Source of the DNA: Candidatus Melainabacteria bacterium
Lineage (GTDB): Bacteria > Cyanobacteriota > Vampirovibrionia > Gastranaerophilales > Gastranaerophilaceae
Direction of reading: 5' to 3'
Assembly: GCA_003258735.1 (NCBI GenBank)
Contig: QHME01000014.1
Location: forward strand, 1 to 51,458
Length of the DNA: 51,458 bases
The notes beneath the pieces were generated by a model. That model did not search any database and was not told the origin of the DNA. It saw only the letters and a list, made by a program, of their open reading frames with translations. The translations under genes and the position numbers were made by a program. Of the stretch, positions 7,636 to 14,885 are shown in pieces (the stretch's first letter is position 1; each line of letters opens with the position of its first letter).

Positions 7636-8055
7636 ATGAAAAAAGTATTTTTATTCATAATTACAATATTTTTGGTTGTATTTACTTGCGCCTGCAATAA
7701 TGAGCAATCACTTGTTTTGTTCAACAAACATCCGTTCACGATGGATACAATTAATTCACCAAGTAATACGAATGTTTTTGTGACAGGTGAAAGAATTTAC
7801 TACCTTATAACACTTCCAAAACCTGTAGAGGCAAAATCTTTGTTAATCCAAATTCTAAAAGTTGGTGGAGATTCTGACGAACGACTCGGTTATGAATTAG
7901 TTTGGGGTAAACGTGTAAAATTAAGAGATGAACAAGCCCATTACTTCACAGATTATGTTGTATTTAATACAAAAGGAACTTACCTAATGAAGGTTTATTC
8001 AAGGGATAATCCGACAAAAATTTTGACAACCGCTAATTTTTATGTGAAGAATTAA
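7636..8055 (+). CDS. Small putative lipoprotein
   Basis: 139 residues with a hydrophobic N-terminus (KKVFLFIITIFLVVFTCAC) ending in cysteines followed by NNEQ. This resembles a lipoprotein signal, although the lipobox (FTCAC or VFTC) is not canonical. The mature part is predicted mostly beta (ERIYYLITLP, GYELVWGKRV, GTYLMKVYSRD), which suggests an Ig-like or beta-sandwich domain. It begins 4 nt after the TPR gene with no ribosome binding site of its own, so translation is probably coupled and the proteins may work together at the envelope. No family recognised. Confidence 0.65.
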   Translation: MKKVFLFIITIFLVVFTCACNNEQSLVLFNKHPFTMDTINSPSNTNVFVTGERIYYLITLPKPVEAKSLLIQILKVGGDSDERLGYELVWGKRVKLRDEQAHYFTDYVVFNTKGTYLMKVYSRDNPTKILTTANFYVKN

Positions 8056-8079
8056 AATAATAAAACGAAAGGATTTTCA

Positions 8080-8478
8080 ATGCTAAAAGATATAGCTTTA
8101 AAATATTTCAAAAACGGATATTCGTGTTCTGAAAGTATAATTCAAGCTTGCGCAGATGAAGGAATATGCTCTCCTGACTTGTTACCTTGTGCAACAACGT
8201 TTTCTGGCGGAATGTCATCAGGTTGTATTTGCGGTGCGGTTAGCGCAGCACAAATGGTTTTAGGGTATAATTTTGGCAGAAATAACAGATTTAACAACAA
8301 CGTTTTTGCACGTGAAAAAGCAGCTCAACTGGTTGAACGATTTGTAAAATTAAACAGAGTAACTTGTTGTAAAGTTTTGAGTTCAGGTTTAGAAGGCAGT
8401 GCAAGAAAAGAACACTGCTCAAAATTTGTTTCAGAAGCCTGCGACATTTTAGAAGATTTGATTAAGGTTAAAGTGTAG
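8080..8478 (+). CDS. C_GCAxxG_C_C family protein
   Basis: 132 residues, eleven of them cysteines. The order GYSCSESII.AC, FSGGMSSGCICGAVSAA, GYNFGR, RVTCCKVLSSG and KEHCSKFVSEACDILE matches the C_GCAxxG_C_C (split-Soret-cytochrome-like) family of small cysteine-rich proteins. These are thought to bind a metal or a redox cofactor; the exact role is unknown. Here the GCA..G core reads CGAVSAA. AAAGGA precedes the ATG by 7 nt. crcB begins at the next base after the stop, so the two are one transcription unit. Confidence 0.8.
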   Translation: MLKDIALKYFKNGYSCSESIIQACADEGICSPDLLPCATTFSGGMSSGCICGAVSAAQMVLGYNFGRNNRFNNNVFAREKAAQLVERFVKLNRVTCCKVLSSGLEGSARKEHCSKFVSEACDILEDLIKVKV

Positions 8479-8859
8479 ATGTTAAATGTTTTTTCAATAT
8501 TTATCGGTGGCGGAATTGGTGCTGTTGCAAGGTATTTAGTCGGAATATTATACTTGCACATTCTAAAAACAAATTTACCTGCTGCTACATTTTGTGTGAA
8601 CTTTGTAGGATGCTTAACTTTAGGCTTTTTATACATATTCTTTATTGAAAAAACTCAAATACCAACAAACCTAAAATTAGCTTTGACTGTTGGATTTTGT
8701 GGCGGATTGACAACATTTAGTACGTTTTCGCTTGAAATTTTTGAAATGATACAAAATTCTCATTACGTTCAAGCATTGGTTTATATAGCAGCAAGTCTTG
8801 TTTTGGGAATTGCGGCAGTATTTTTAGGAGGATATTTATGCAAAACTTTTATAATATAG
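8479..8859 (+). CDS. crcB: Fluoride ion channel CrcB/Fluc
   Basis: 126 residues with four hydrophobic segments, the size of a single-domain Fluc channel that works as an antiparallel dimer in the inner membrane to expel fluoride. Hallmarks: GGGIGAVARY at the N-terminus, FCVNFVGCLTLGF (the conserved pore Asn), and GFCGGLTTFSTFSLE (the TTFSTF signature with the phenylalanine track and central sodium site). The ATG directly follows the previous stop. Its last 22 nt overlap the next gene. No fluoride riboswitch could be recognised upstream of the run. Confidence 0.93.
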   Translation: MLNVFSIFIGGGIGAVARYLVGILYLHILKTNLPAATFCVNFVGCLTLGFLYIFFIEKTQIPTNLKLALTVGFCGGLTTFSTFSLEIFEMIQNSHYVQALVYIAASLVLGIAAVFLGGYLCKTFII

Positions 8860-9686
8860 ACAAATTGAATTTTCTAACTGCCGGCATGCCACTTGTAACA
8901 GGAAAAGGTGGATACCCAAAAGCCCTTGATGTATTGACTGAAATGAACCTTGATGGTCTGGAAGTTGAGTTTGTTCATGGAGTTAGAATGTCTGATGAAA
9001 CTCGTTCATTTTTGAAAACCGCAGCAAAAGAAAAAAAACTTATTTTGACAGCACATGGACCATTTTATATCAATCTTAATTCTAAGGAACAAGAAAAAGT
9101 TGATGCCAGTGTTCAACGAATTATAGATACTGCAACAGCAGCCTCTGAATTTGGCGGCTACAGTATAACTTATCATGCTGCATTTTACTTGGGTGGAGAT
9201 AAGGAAACAGTTTATCAACAAGTAAAAACTCAAACTCAAAAAATCGTAGAGACTCTTGAAAAAAATAATATAAAAATGTGGATTCGTCCTGAAACAACAG
9301 GTAAAGCCTCACAATGGGGTGAGTATGAGGAAATTATCCGCTTGTCAAAAGAGTTTGAGCAAGTACTCCCTTGTATTGATTTTTCTCATATCCACGCAAG
9401 AACAGCCGGTGAATACAACACCTATGACGAATTTTGCAAGGTTCTTGACAGAATAGGCACAGAACTTGGCACATTTGCATTGGAAAACTTCCACGCACAC
9501 CTTGCAGGAATTGAATATACTAAAAAGGGCGAAAAATGTCACCTGATATTGGAAGACTCAGATATGAATTACAAAGATTTACTGAAAGCTTTGAAAGAGT
9601 TTGATGTAAAAGGCGCTCTTGTTTGTGAAAGTCCAAATATTGAAACTGATACAAAGATTTTAAAAGAATATTACGAAAGCTTGTAA
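8838..9686 (+). CDS. Endonuclease IV-like AP endonuclease family 2 TIM barrel
   Basis: 282 residues, close to the size of Nfo. Metal-ligand type motifs of the AP endonuclease 2 / xylose isomerase-like barrel are visible: TAHGPFYINLNS (His), YHAAFYLG (His), RPETTGK (Glu), CIDFSHIHAR (Asp, His), ENFHAHLAGIEY (His) and VCESPN (Glu). In Nfo such residues bind a trinuclear zinc site that cuts DNA at abasic sites. The NL.S after the first His and the short form resemble archaeal-type deoxyribonuclease IV proteins. A DNA repair role is likely; a sugar isomerase of the same fold cannot be fully excluded. The start overlaps crcB by 22 nt and has a perfect AGGAGG. Confidence 0.8.
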   Translation: MQNFYNIDKLNFLTAGMPLVTGKGGYPKALDVLTEMNLDGLEVEFVHGVRMSDETRSFLKTAAKEKKLILTAHGPFYINLNSKEQEKVDASVQRIIDTATAASEFGGYSITYHAAFYLGGDKETVYQQVKTQTQKIVETLEKNNIKMWIRPETTGKASQWGEYEEIIRLSKEFEQVLPCIDFSHIHARTAGEYNTYDEFCKVLDRIGTELGTFALENFHAHLAGIEYTKKGEKCHLILEDSDMNYKDLLKALKEFDVKGALVCESPNIETDTKILKEYYESL

Positions 9687-9723
9687 TTAGAAGGCTAGAA
9701 GACAAGATGACAGGAAGGCGAGC
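9687..9723 (-). repeat. Degenerate 8-bp tandem repeat (CCYTCYTG)n, copy 3
   Basis: On the minus strand the units CCTTCCTG, TCATCTTG, TCTTCTAG and CCTTCTAA follow each other. This is the only copy in reverse orientation. It begins directly at the stop codon of the endonuclease-like gene. Confidence 0.55.
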
Positions 9724-9764
9724 TTTTTATTGTCATTTTGAATTTATTAAAGTTTTTTCAATCT

Positions 9765-9793
9765 TTGCCGACATGTAATACACATGGTATAAA
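9765..9793 (+). promoter_or_regulatory. Promoter of the 121-residue gene
   Basis: TTGCCG (9765-9770), 17-bp spacer, TATAAA (9788-9793), then ATGAGG as ribosome binding site before the ATG at 9808. Confidence 0.55.
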
Positions 9794-9807
9794 CATGAGG
9801 TTTTTAT

Positions 9808-10173
9808 ATGTTTAATTCAATAAACAATCCTTTTGGACAAAGAATTGAGTCTGCTATCTCAACAGGTCAAGAAAAGCATCAACATCAACAAGAACGTCAA
9901 GAGGAAGAGAAAAAATATTTGGAAGATGATGACAATGACGAAGTAAGTATTGGAGAACTTCCTGTTTTGACAGAGGATGAAGTTCGCTCAATGACATATA
10001 ATTATATTGCCAAATTGAAATCTGAAAATGAAGGGAATGAAAAGGTTATCCAAAAGCTTGATAAATTCCTTGCAAAATTTGATGTGTTGAAATTTATGAA
10101 AAAACATCCGAATATGACTAGCGCAGATTTCCACATGCTAATGTTTAATGAAACTTGTGGGCTTGTGATGTAA
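9808..10173 (+). CDS. Charged small protein of unknown function
   Basis: 121 residues, no signal peptide or membrane segment. The N-terminal half is His/Gln/Glu-rich (EKHQHQQERQEEEKKYLEDD) and likely disordered or coiled coil. The C-terminal half is helical (LTEDEVRSMTYNYIAKLKSE, VIQKLDKFLAKFDVLKFMKK). ATGAGG lies about 8 nt upstream of the start. Stand-alone gene between the endonuclease-like gene and the convergent prepilin gene. No family recognised. Confidence 0.75.
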   Translation: MFNSINNPFGQRIESAISTGQEKHQHQQERQEEEKKYLEDDDNDEVSIGELPVLTEDEVRSMTYNYIAKLKSENEGNEKVIQKLDKFLAKFDVLKFMKKHPNMTSADFHMLMFNETCGLVM

Positions 10174-10195
10174 TTTGTTATCTTCTAATATCAAT

Positions 10196-10978
10196 CTATC
10201 TATGCTTAAAGTTTGCAGATGCTTTTAACATTTGGTCAGTAGACATAGATGATGGAGTATGAGCCTGTCTTGCATTTGGGTCATAGCCTACTGCTTTACC
10301 TGGAAGGCAAGAAGTTGGTGGCAAAATCCCAATTTCTTTTACAAAAGTTTTACCATTTTTTTCAACAGACTCAGTTACTTTTGTTGAAAAAGTAAAAATA
10401 TCTTGTCCCCATTTATTTGGACCTTTTCGCCCATTGATATCAACTGCAAACAATGTCATTGAACTGCCTGCATCATCAAAGATAATCATACTGTTATCAA
10501 GTACATAAGCATGTCCTGAATTCAGATTTTGGAAACATTCTGCATCTCCAGGACTAGGATAATTATCAGGCAAACAACCTTCACCTTTTGGATTGTTTTC
10601 ACAAAAACGGGTAGCACCCAAAGAACGTACAAATGTACCCATTAGAGAGTTACAACTATCACCGTTAAGTGTTTTTTCTTCATTATCATCACCTGCAAGA
10701 TTTTTTGCAGTACAACTTGGAACTGACAAACCATTTAATGTTTTTTCATCATCAGTTGGGCATTCATAGCAATTATAAATTTTTCCGGTATCAAGCGTAA
10801 TGTTTTTCAAAGTCGCAGCCATTTTTGAATACGCTGCCCTAAACTCTGAAAGTCTAGCTCTTTGCTGAACTGATGAACCAACCGTTGAAAGTGTCATTGT
10901 AGCCAAAAAGCCTATCAAAGATAGTGTCAACATAACTTCTGATAGTGTAAACGCAGATTTTTTAATATTAAAATTCAT
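10196..10978 (-). CDS. Prepilin-type N-terminal domain protein (type II/IV pseudopilin-like)
   Basis: 260 residues from the ATG at 10978; the frame extends to a TTG at 10987, but the ATG gives the usual short basic leader. MNFNIKKSAFTLSEVMLTLS has the class III signal: cleavage before F of AFTLSE, Glu at +5, then a hydrophobic helix. The globular part carries eight cysteines, probably in disulfides, and the segment VDINGRKGPNKWGQDIFTF, which recurs as IDINGIDKPNMIGRDVFWF in the protein at 34669-35346. Such proteins build type IV pili or type II secretion pseudopili after processing by a prepilin peptidase. No assembly genes are adjacent. Confidence 0.88.
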   Translation of the reverse strand: MNFNIKKSAFTLSEVMLTLSLIGFLATMTLSTVGSSVQQRARLSEFRAAYSKMAATLKNITLDTGKIYNCYECPTDDEKTLNGLSVPSCTAKNLAGDDNEEKTLNGDSCNSLMGTFVRSLGATRFCENNPKGEGCLPDNYPSPGDAECFQNLNSGHAYVLDNSMIIFDDAGSSMTLFAVDINGRKGPNKWGQDIFTFSTKVTESVEKNGKTFVKEIGILPPTSCLPGKAVGYDPNARQAHTPSSMSTDQMLKASANFKHR

Positions 10979-11049
10979 ATTCACCAATCCAATAAACCAA
11001 ACTCTATAAGTCTATTTTAACATATTTATCAGTGGTAGTCAATTGCAGA

Positions 11050-11964
11050 CTAAGCTCTCGGATGAGTTTCGTTATAGACTTCTTTCATGTGCTGCATAGA
11101 AATATGGGTATAAATCTGTGTGTTAGAAATACTTGCGTGCCCCAAAAGCTCTTGCACAACCCTCAAATCTGCACCATTCTCTATTAAATGGGTTGCAAAA
11201 CTATGCCTAAACATGTGTGGAGTTACTTTTTTAGGAAGTTCAATTTTTTCTACAATGTCGTTTATAACATTTCTAATCATTTTTGTTTGCAGTCTAAATC
11301 CGGTTTTATTGATAAACACTGGAGTTTTGTCAGTTATCGGTTCAAGTGTATAACCTTTTGCAATTAGTGGTCTTGCACTATCTATATAACCTTGAAGATA
11401 AGATTTTGCTCTGTCTGTAATCAAAATTATACGTTCTTTTGCGCCTTTACCAAAAACTGTAATTTCATTATTTTCAAGATTAAGGTCGCCAAAATTCAAT
11501 CCGCTCAATTCAGAAACACGCATTCCGCTTGCCCAAAGCAATTCCAATATCGCACGGTTTCGATAACCTGCAGGAGTATCAATATTTATGTTACTCAAAA
11601 TTTGTTCGACCTCATCCATTGTGAGGAATTTTGGCAACGACTTCGGTCGTTTGGGGGAAATTAAACTTTCCGCAGGATTATTTTCGACTTTATGCTCTCT
11701 ATGCAAATATTTATAAAAGGTTCGGATGGATGCAATCTTTCTTGCGATAGTTGTTTTTTTATAGTTAAAAATCTGAATAAAATGCAAATATTCTCTCACT
11801 TTTGCAAAAGTAACTTCTTCACACATCTGCTCATCAAGCCAAATCAAAAACGCTAAAATATCGGCATAGTAAGCTTTTGCTGTATGTTGCGAAAAGTTTT
11901 TTTCAACCAAAATATATGTTTTAAAATCCTCTAAATCCTTTTTCGATGTTGCGTTTAGTGCCAT
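11050..11964 (-). CDS. xerD: Tyrosine recombinase XerC/XerD type
   Basis: 304 residues, the usual Xer length. N-terminal SAM-like domain (LEDFKTYILVEKNFSQHTAKAY, about 10-95), then the catalytic domain with the complete set R149 (ASGMRVSE), K173 (GKGAKER), H250-x-x-R253 (HMFRHSF), H276 (LGHAS) and nucleophile Y285 (IYTH). Xer enzymes resolve chromosome dimers at dif. No other recombinase gene or attachment site flanks it and the neighbours are chromosomal, so a housekeeping role is more likely than an integron or phage role. Whether it is XerC, XerD or the sole Xer of the genome cannot be decided here. AAGG lies near the ATG. Confidence 0.9.
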   Translation of the reverse strand: MALNATSKKDLEDFKTYILVEKNFSQHTAKAYYADILAFLIWLDEQMCEEVTFAKVREYLHFIQIFNYKKTTIARKIASIRTFYKYLHREHKVENNPAESLISPKRPKSLPKFLTMDEVEQILSNINIDTPAGYRNRAILELLWASGMRVSELSGLNFGDLNLENNEITVFGKGAKERIILITDRAKSYLQGYIDSARPLIAKGYTLEPITDKTPVFINKTGFRLQTKMIRNVINDIVEKIELPKKVTPHMFRHSFATHLIENGADLRVVQELLGHASISNTQIYTHISMQHMKEVYNETHPRA

Positions 11965-12052
11965 ATATTAACCTTGTTGCTTTTTTCCTGCAACTATTAT
12001 ACAATATTTTTATAGATTTAGAATAGTTATTAAGTAAAAAGTAGGTGAAAAC

Positions 12053-13852
12053 ATGAATTGTAAAAAATTGTTAGTTACATCGATGATTTTAACATCTTGT
12101 ATTCTTTGTGCACCTCATGCGTTTGCTGCCCCTATAAAAGTTCAAGTATCTAAAAGCTATGTTGATATTAGCAGATTGATTGAATATAACAATTATGAAG
12201 ATGCTGACCAACGATTGAAAGAAATTCTTAGCAAAAACCCTAATGATTTGGATGCTAAAGCTTTACAATTGATTTCGCAAGCTAAACAATGGAAATTGGC
12301 GCCTGCACAGTCTGAATTAGACAAATTGTTAAAAAAATATCCCAACAAACCTGAGCTACACTACGCTCAAGGTTTAGTATATTTGATGCGTGAAACATCT
12401 TCTGACGTTGAATACATCAAAAATATCAACAACTTGTCAAATGCTGCAATTAAAGAATTTGTAACTGCTGTTGGTTTAGACAGCACATATTACCAAGCAT
12501 ATAATGCTATGGGTGTTGCAACATTGAAACTTGGTAACAAAAAAGATGCTCAAGATTTATTCAAAGTTGCATTGAAAAACAATCCTAACTTTGCACCGGC
12601 TTATGATAATTTGGGTAACGTTGCAATGTTAGATGGTGATTTGGATCAAGCTGAAAAATATTATTTGCAAGCAATCAAATGCAATTCTCACAACCCAACA
12701 TCTATGTATCACATGGGTCAAGTTGAGGCAAGACGTGGTGATTATACAAAGGCATTGACTTGGTTGAACCACTCTTTACACATCAACCCTAATTCATCTC
12801 CTGCATGGAATTTGCAAGGTGAATTGTACTTGAAACAAGGTAACCAACCTGCTGCAATTAATTCATTCAAAAAAGCTATTTATGTTAAGCCTGAAAACTC
12901 TCGTCCATACATCAATTTGGCAGGGGTTTACGAAAGAAGAGCTGACCATGAATTTGCTATGGAAGAATTAAAAACAGCAATCATCTTGAACCCTAACTAC
13001 AAAGAAGGTATTTATAGAGTTGCTAATATGTCATTAGAAACTAAAAAATACCAACAAGCACTTGAATACTATTCAAGATTATTGGGAGATGCAACTTATA
13101 ACAACAATGCAATCATTGGTTTGGCAAACACATATTATGAAATGTCAAAAGATACTGCTGACAGTAAAGATTTCACAACAAACAAAGATGTGTATCTTGC
13201 TTATGACTATGTAAATGAAGCTATTCAAAGAACTCCAAATGATTTGAAACTTCACCTTGCAAAAATCAAATTGGGCAAAATTACCCACCAGATGGAATTG
13301 ACACAAGACAACTTGAATTATATTGTACAATCAGCAAGCAATAGTTTGATGGATACAGTTATCAAAGGAGAAGCATATCTTTCACTTGGTAGAGAAAGAG
13401 ATGCTGTTTACACTTTTGAAAACGCTATCAATTTTGCTAGTAGCATTGACGATGAATTGTACTTGTCAGAAATTCTTGTTCAACACAAACAATTCAGAAC
13501 AGCAAGAAAAGCCCTTCAAAAAGTGTTGATGTCAGACCCTGACAACAGAATTGCCGAAAACGGTATTCACTATATTGACCTTTGCGAAATGAAATCTAAC
13601 GAATTCTTTGAAATTGCACTTCGTCAATACAAAGAAGGTAACTTTGCATCAGCAATTGAATACTGCAACAGAGCAATCGACTTCTACCACAATGCTCCGT
13701 CTATTGCTAAGTTGAAAGCTCAATCTTATGAAGCTGAAGGAAACTACCAAGGTGCTGTGAAATATTACACCCAATACTTAGCATTAGCACCTAATGCATC
13801 TGATAAAAATGCTGTTCTTCAAAGAATCCAAGTATTCCAACAAAAAATCTAG
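12053..13852 (+). CDS. Secreted/periplasmic TPR-repeat protein
   Basis: 599 residues. Signal peptide MNCKKLLVTSMILTSCILCA..AFA (cleavage near 25), then TPR units over nearly the whole length, the best between about 155 and 330 (AYNAMGVATLKLGNKKDAQD, AYDNLGNVAMLDGDLDQAEK, AWNLQGELYLKQGNQPAAIN). A TAGGTG lies 7 nt before the ATG. It is followed after 8 nt by an 85-residue gene and then engB, probably one operon. Predicted scaffold at the cell envelope; substrate unknown. It differs in sequence from the TPR proteins at 5538 and 19690. Confidence 0.85.
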   Translation: MNCKKLLVTSMILTSCILCAPHAFAAPIKVQVSKSYVDISRLIEYNNYEDADQRLKEILSKNPNDLDAKALQLISQAKQWKLAPAQSELDKLLKKYPNKPELHYAQGLVYLMRETSSDVEYIKNINNLSNAAIKEFVTAVGLDSTYYQAYNAMGVATLKLGNKKDAQDLFKVALKNNPNFAPAYDNLGNVAMLDGDLDQAEKYYLQAIKCNSHNPTSMYHMGQVEARRGDYTKALTWLNHSLHINPNSSPAWNLQGELYLKQGNQPAAINSFKKAIYVKPENSRPYINLAGVYERRADHEFAMEELKTAIILNPNYKEGIYRVANMSLETKKYQQALEYYSRLLGDATYNNNAIIGLANTYYEMSKDTADSKDFTTNKDVYLAYDYVNEAIQRTPNDLKLHLAKIKLGKITHQMELTQDNLNYIVQSASNSLMDTVIKGEAYLSLGRERDAVYTFENAINFASSIDDELYLSEILVQHKQFRTARKALQKVLMSDPDNRIAENGIHYIDLCEMKSNEFFEIALRQYKEGNFASAIEYCNRAIDFYHNAPSIAKLKAQSYEAEGNYQGAVKYYTQYLALAPNASDKNAVLQRIQVFQQKI

Positions 13853-13860
13853 TTTTCAAT

Positions 13861-14118
13861 ATGAAGAAAAAATTTGATATCAGAAAAACATTTGAAACAT
13901 TTTTGAGAGAGCCTCTTAGTATTCTAACTGAGGGGCTGTTTCAAATTGTAAATATTCAAGCAAATATTTTCAATCAAGAATCATCATTCAATATTGACTT
14001 TGTGAACAACAAAACTCAATTAACCGTAGTAAATAACGACAAAATGTGTAACTTATTCCAAACGGTTTTATATAAACAAAAATTGAAAGCCGCAAAAGAG
14101 AAAGCGACAACGAAATGA
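13861..14118 (+). CDS. Small unknown protein upstream of engB
   Basis: 85 residues, basic at both ends (MKKKFDIRK, KAAKEKATTK). No signal peptide or clear membrane segment. Placed 8 nt after the TPR gene; its last 4 nt overlap the engB start (ATGA), a sign of translational coupling. No family recognised. The tight packing supports a real gene. Confidence 0.7.
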   Translation: MKKKFDIRKTFETFLREPLSILTEGLFQIVNIQANIFNQESSFNIDFVNNKTQLTVVNNDKMCNLFQTVLYKQKLKAAKEKATTK

Positions 14119-14684
14119 AAAACTTAAACGCAAAATTTATAATCAGTGCTGAAAAATTAAGCCAATGTCCAGATTTTAATATGCCAGAATTTCCGCTACT
14201 CGGACGCTCTAATGTTGGCAAATCATCATTTATCAATGGTTTAGCCAATAATAAAAAACTTGCAAGAACATCCAATATTCCCGGAAAAACCAGATTAATT
14301 AATTTTTTCAATTTTTCTGAAAAATTCATGATAGCTGACCTTCCAGGATATGGTTATGCTAAAGTTTCAATTGAAGCTAGGAATAAATGGCAAAAGTATT
14401 TGGAAGAATATTTACTAAAACGTGAACAAATAAAATACCTTGTACAACTTGTTGATGGCCGCCATGAAGTACAAAAAAACGACTATCAAATGCGCGAATG
14501 GGTTATGGCTTATGATTTACCAATAATCACTGTTGTAACCAAAATTGATTGCATTTCTAAAAACAAAGTACAAAGTGCATTAGCACATGTACGAAAAGAG
14601 TTTGGTGGAGAGATTTTTCCGTTTAGTGCAATCGATAACAGGTACAACGAACCAATTTTAGACTTCTTTATGCAAGAAGAATAA
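14115..14684 (+). CDS. engB: Ribosome-biogenesis GTP-binding protein EngB/YsxC
   Basis: 189 residues, full length. P-loop GRSNVGKSS, the switch-II motif DLPGYGYAK (typical of this family), G4 TKID and a final SA motif (FPFSAIDNR). EngB helps assemble the large ribosomal subunit. The start overlaps the preceding small gene by 4 nt, so it is translated by coupling. No terminator is obvious downstream; the next 200 bp hold repeats. Confidence 0.95.
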   Translation: MKNLNAKFIISAEKLSQCPDFNMPEFPLLGRSNVGKSSFINGLANNKKLARTSNIPGKTRLINFFNFSEKFMIADLPGYGYAKVSIEARNKWQKYLEEYLLKREQIKYLVQLVDGRHEVQKNDYQMREWVMAYDLPIITVVTKIDCISKNKVQSALAHVRKEFGGEIFPFSAIDNRYNEPILDFFMQEE

Positions 14685-14714
14685 GGGATTATAAAATAAT
14701 AACATGTTCTATTT

Positions 14715-14741
14715 GATATGCTGAAACAAGTTCAGCACGAC
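14715..14741 (-). repeat. GTCATNCTGAAC palindromic repeat, full copy
   Basis: On the minus strand GTCGTGCTGAAC TTGTTTCAGCATATC: arms TGCTGAA and TTCAGCA pair around a 5-nt loop. This is the best-preserved copy next to the one at 44975. It lies 40 bp before an octamer repeat. Confidence 0.7.
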
Positions 14742-14767
14742 AATTGTTATATTTGTACAGTTAGAAA

Positions 14768-14818
14768 TTTTAAATAACCAGACCTCTTACCTTCTTGCCC
14801 TCCTGCCTTCTGACTCCC
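14768..14818 (+). repeat. Degenerate 8-bp tandem repeat (CCYTCYTG)n, copy 4
   Basis: Units CCTCTTA, CCTTCTTG, CCCTCCTG, CCTTCTGA and CTCCCAT in tandem. The flank TTTTAAATAACCAGAC matches TTTTAAATAGCCTGAC at copy 1 in 14 of 16 positions, so the repeated element is longer than the octamers alone. Confidence 0.65.
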
Positions 14819-14870
14819 ATCCACTTAACATACGATATTTCATCAAAATATTTTCCAAAAATCATGTTAA

Positions 14871-14879
14871 TGCTACAAT
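14871..14879 (+). promoter_or_regulatory. Extended -10 promoter of dnaG, leaderless type
   Basis: TGC TACAAT is an extended -10 box. Six nt separate it from the ATG at 14886, and no Shine-Dalgarno sequence is present. A TTTTCC 17 bp upstream is a poor -35. Confidence 0.6.
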
Positions 14880-14885
14880 TTAAGT

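Noticed and set aside
8040..8080. Fluoride riboswitch controlling the crcB run
   Set aside because: The 24-nt gap before the first gene of the run is too short and the conserved riboswitch sequence is not seen.
11050..11964. Xer-type recombinase as evidence of an integrative element
   Set aside because: No attachment-site repeats, cargo or excisionase nearby; the neighbours are chromosomal and the protein fits a housekeeping XerC/D.
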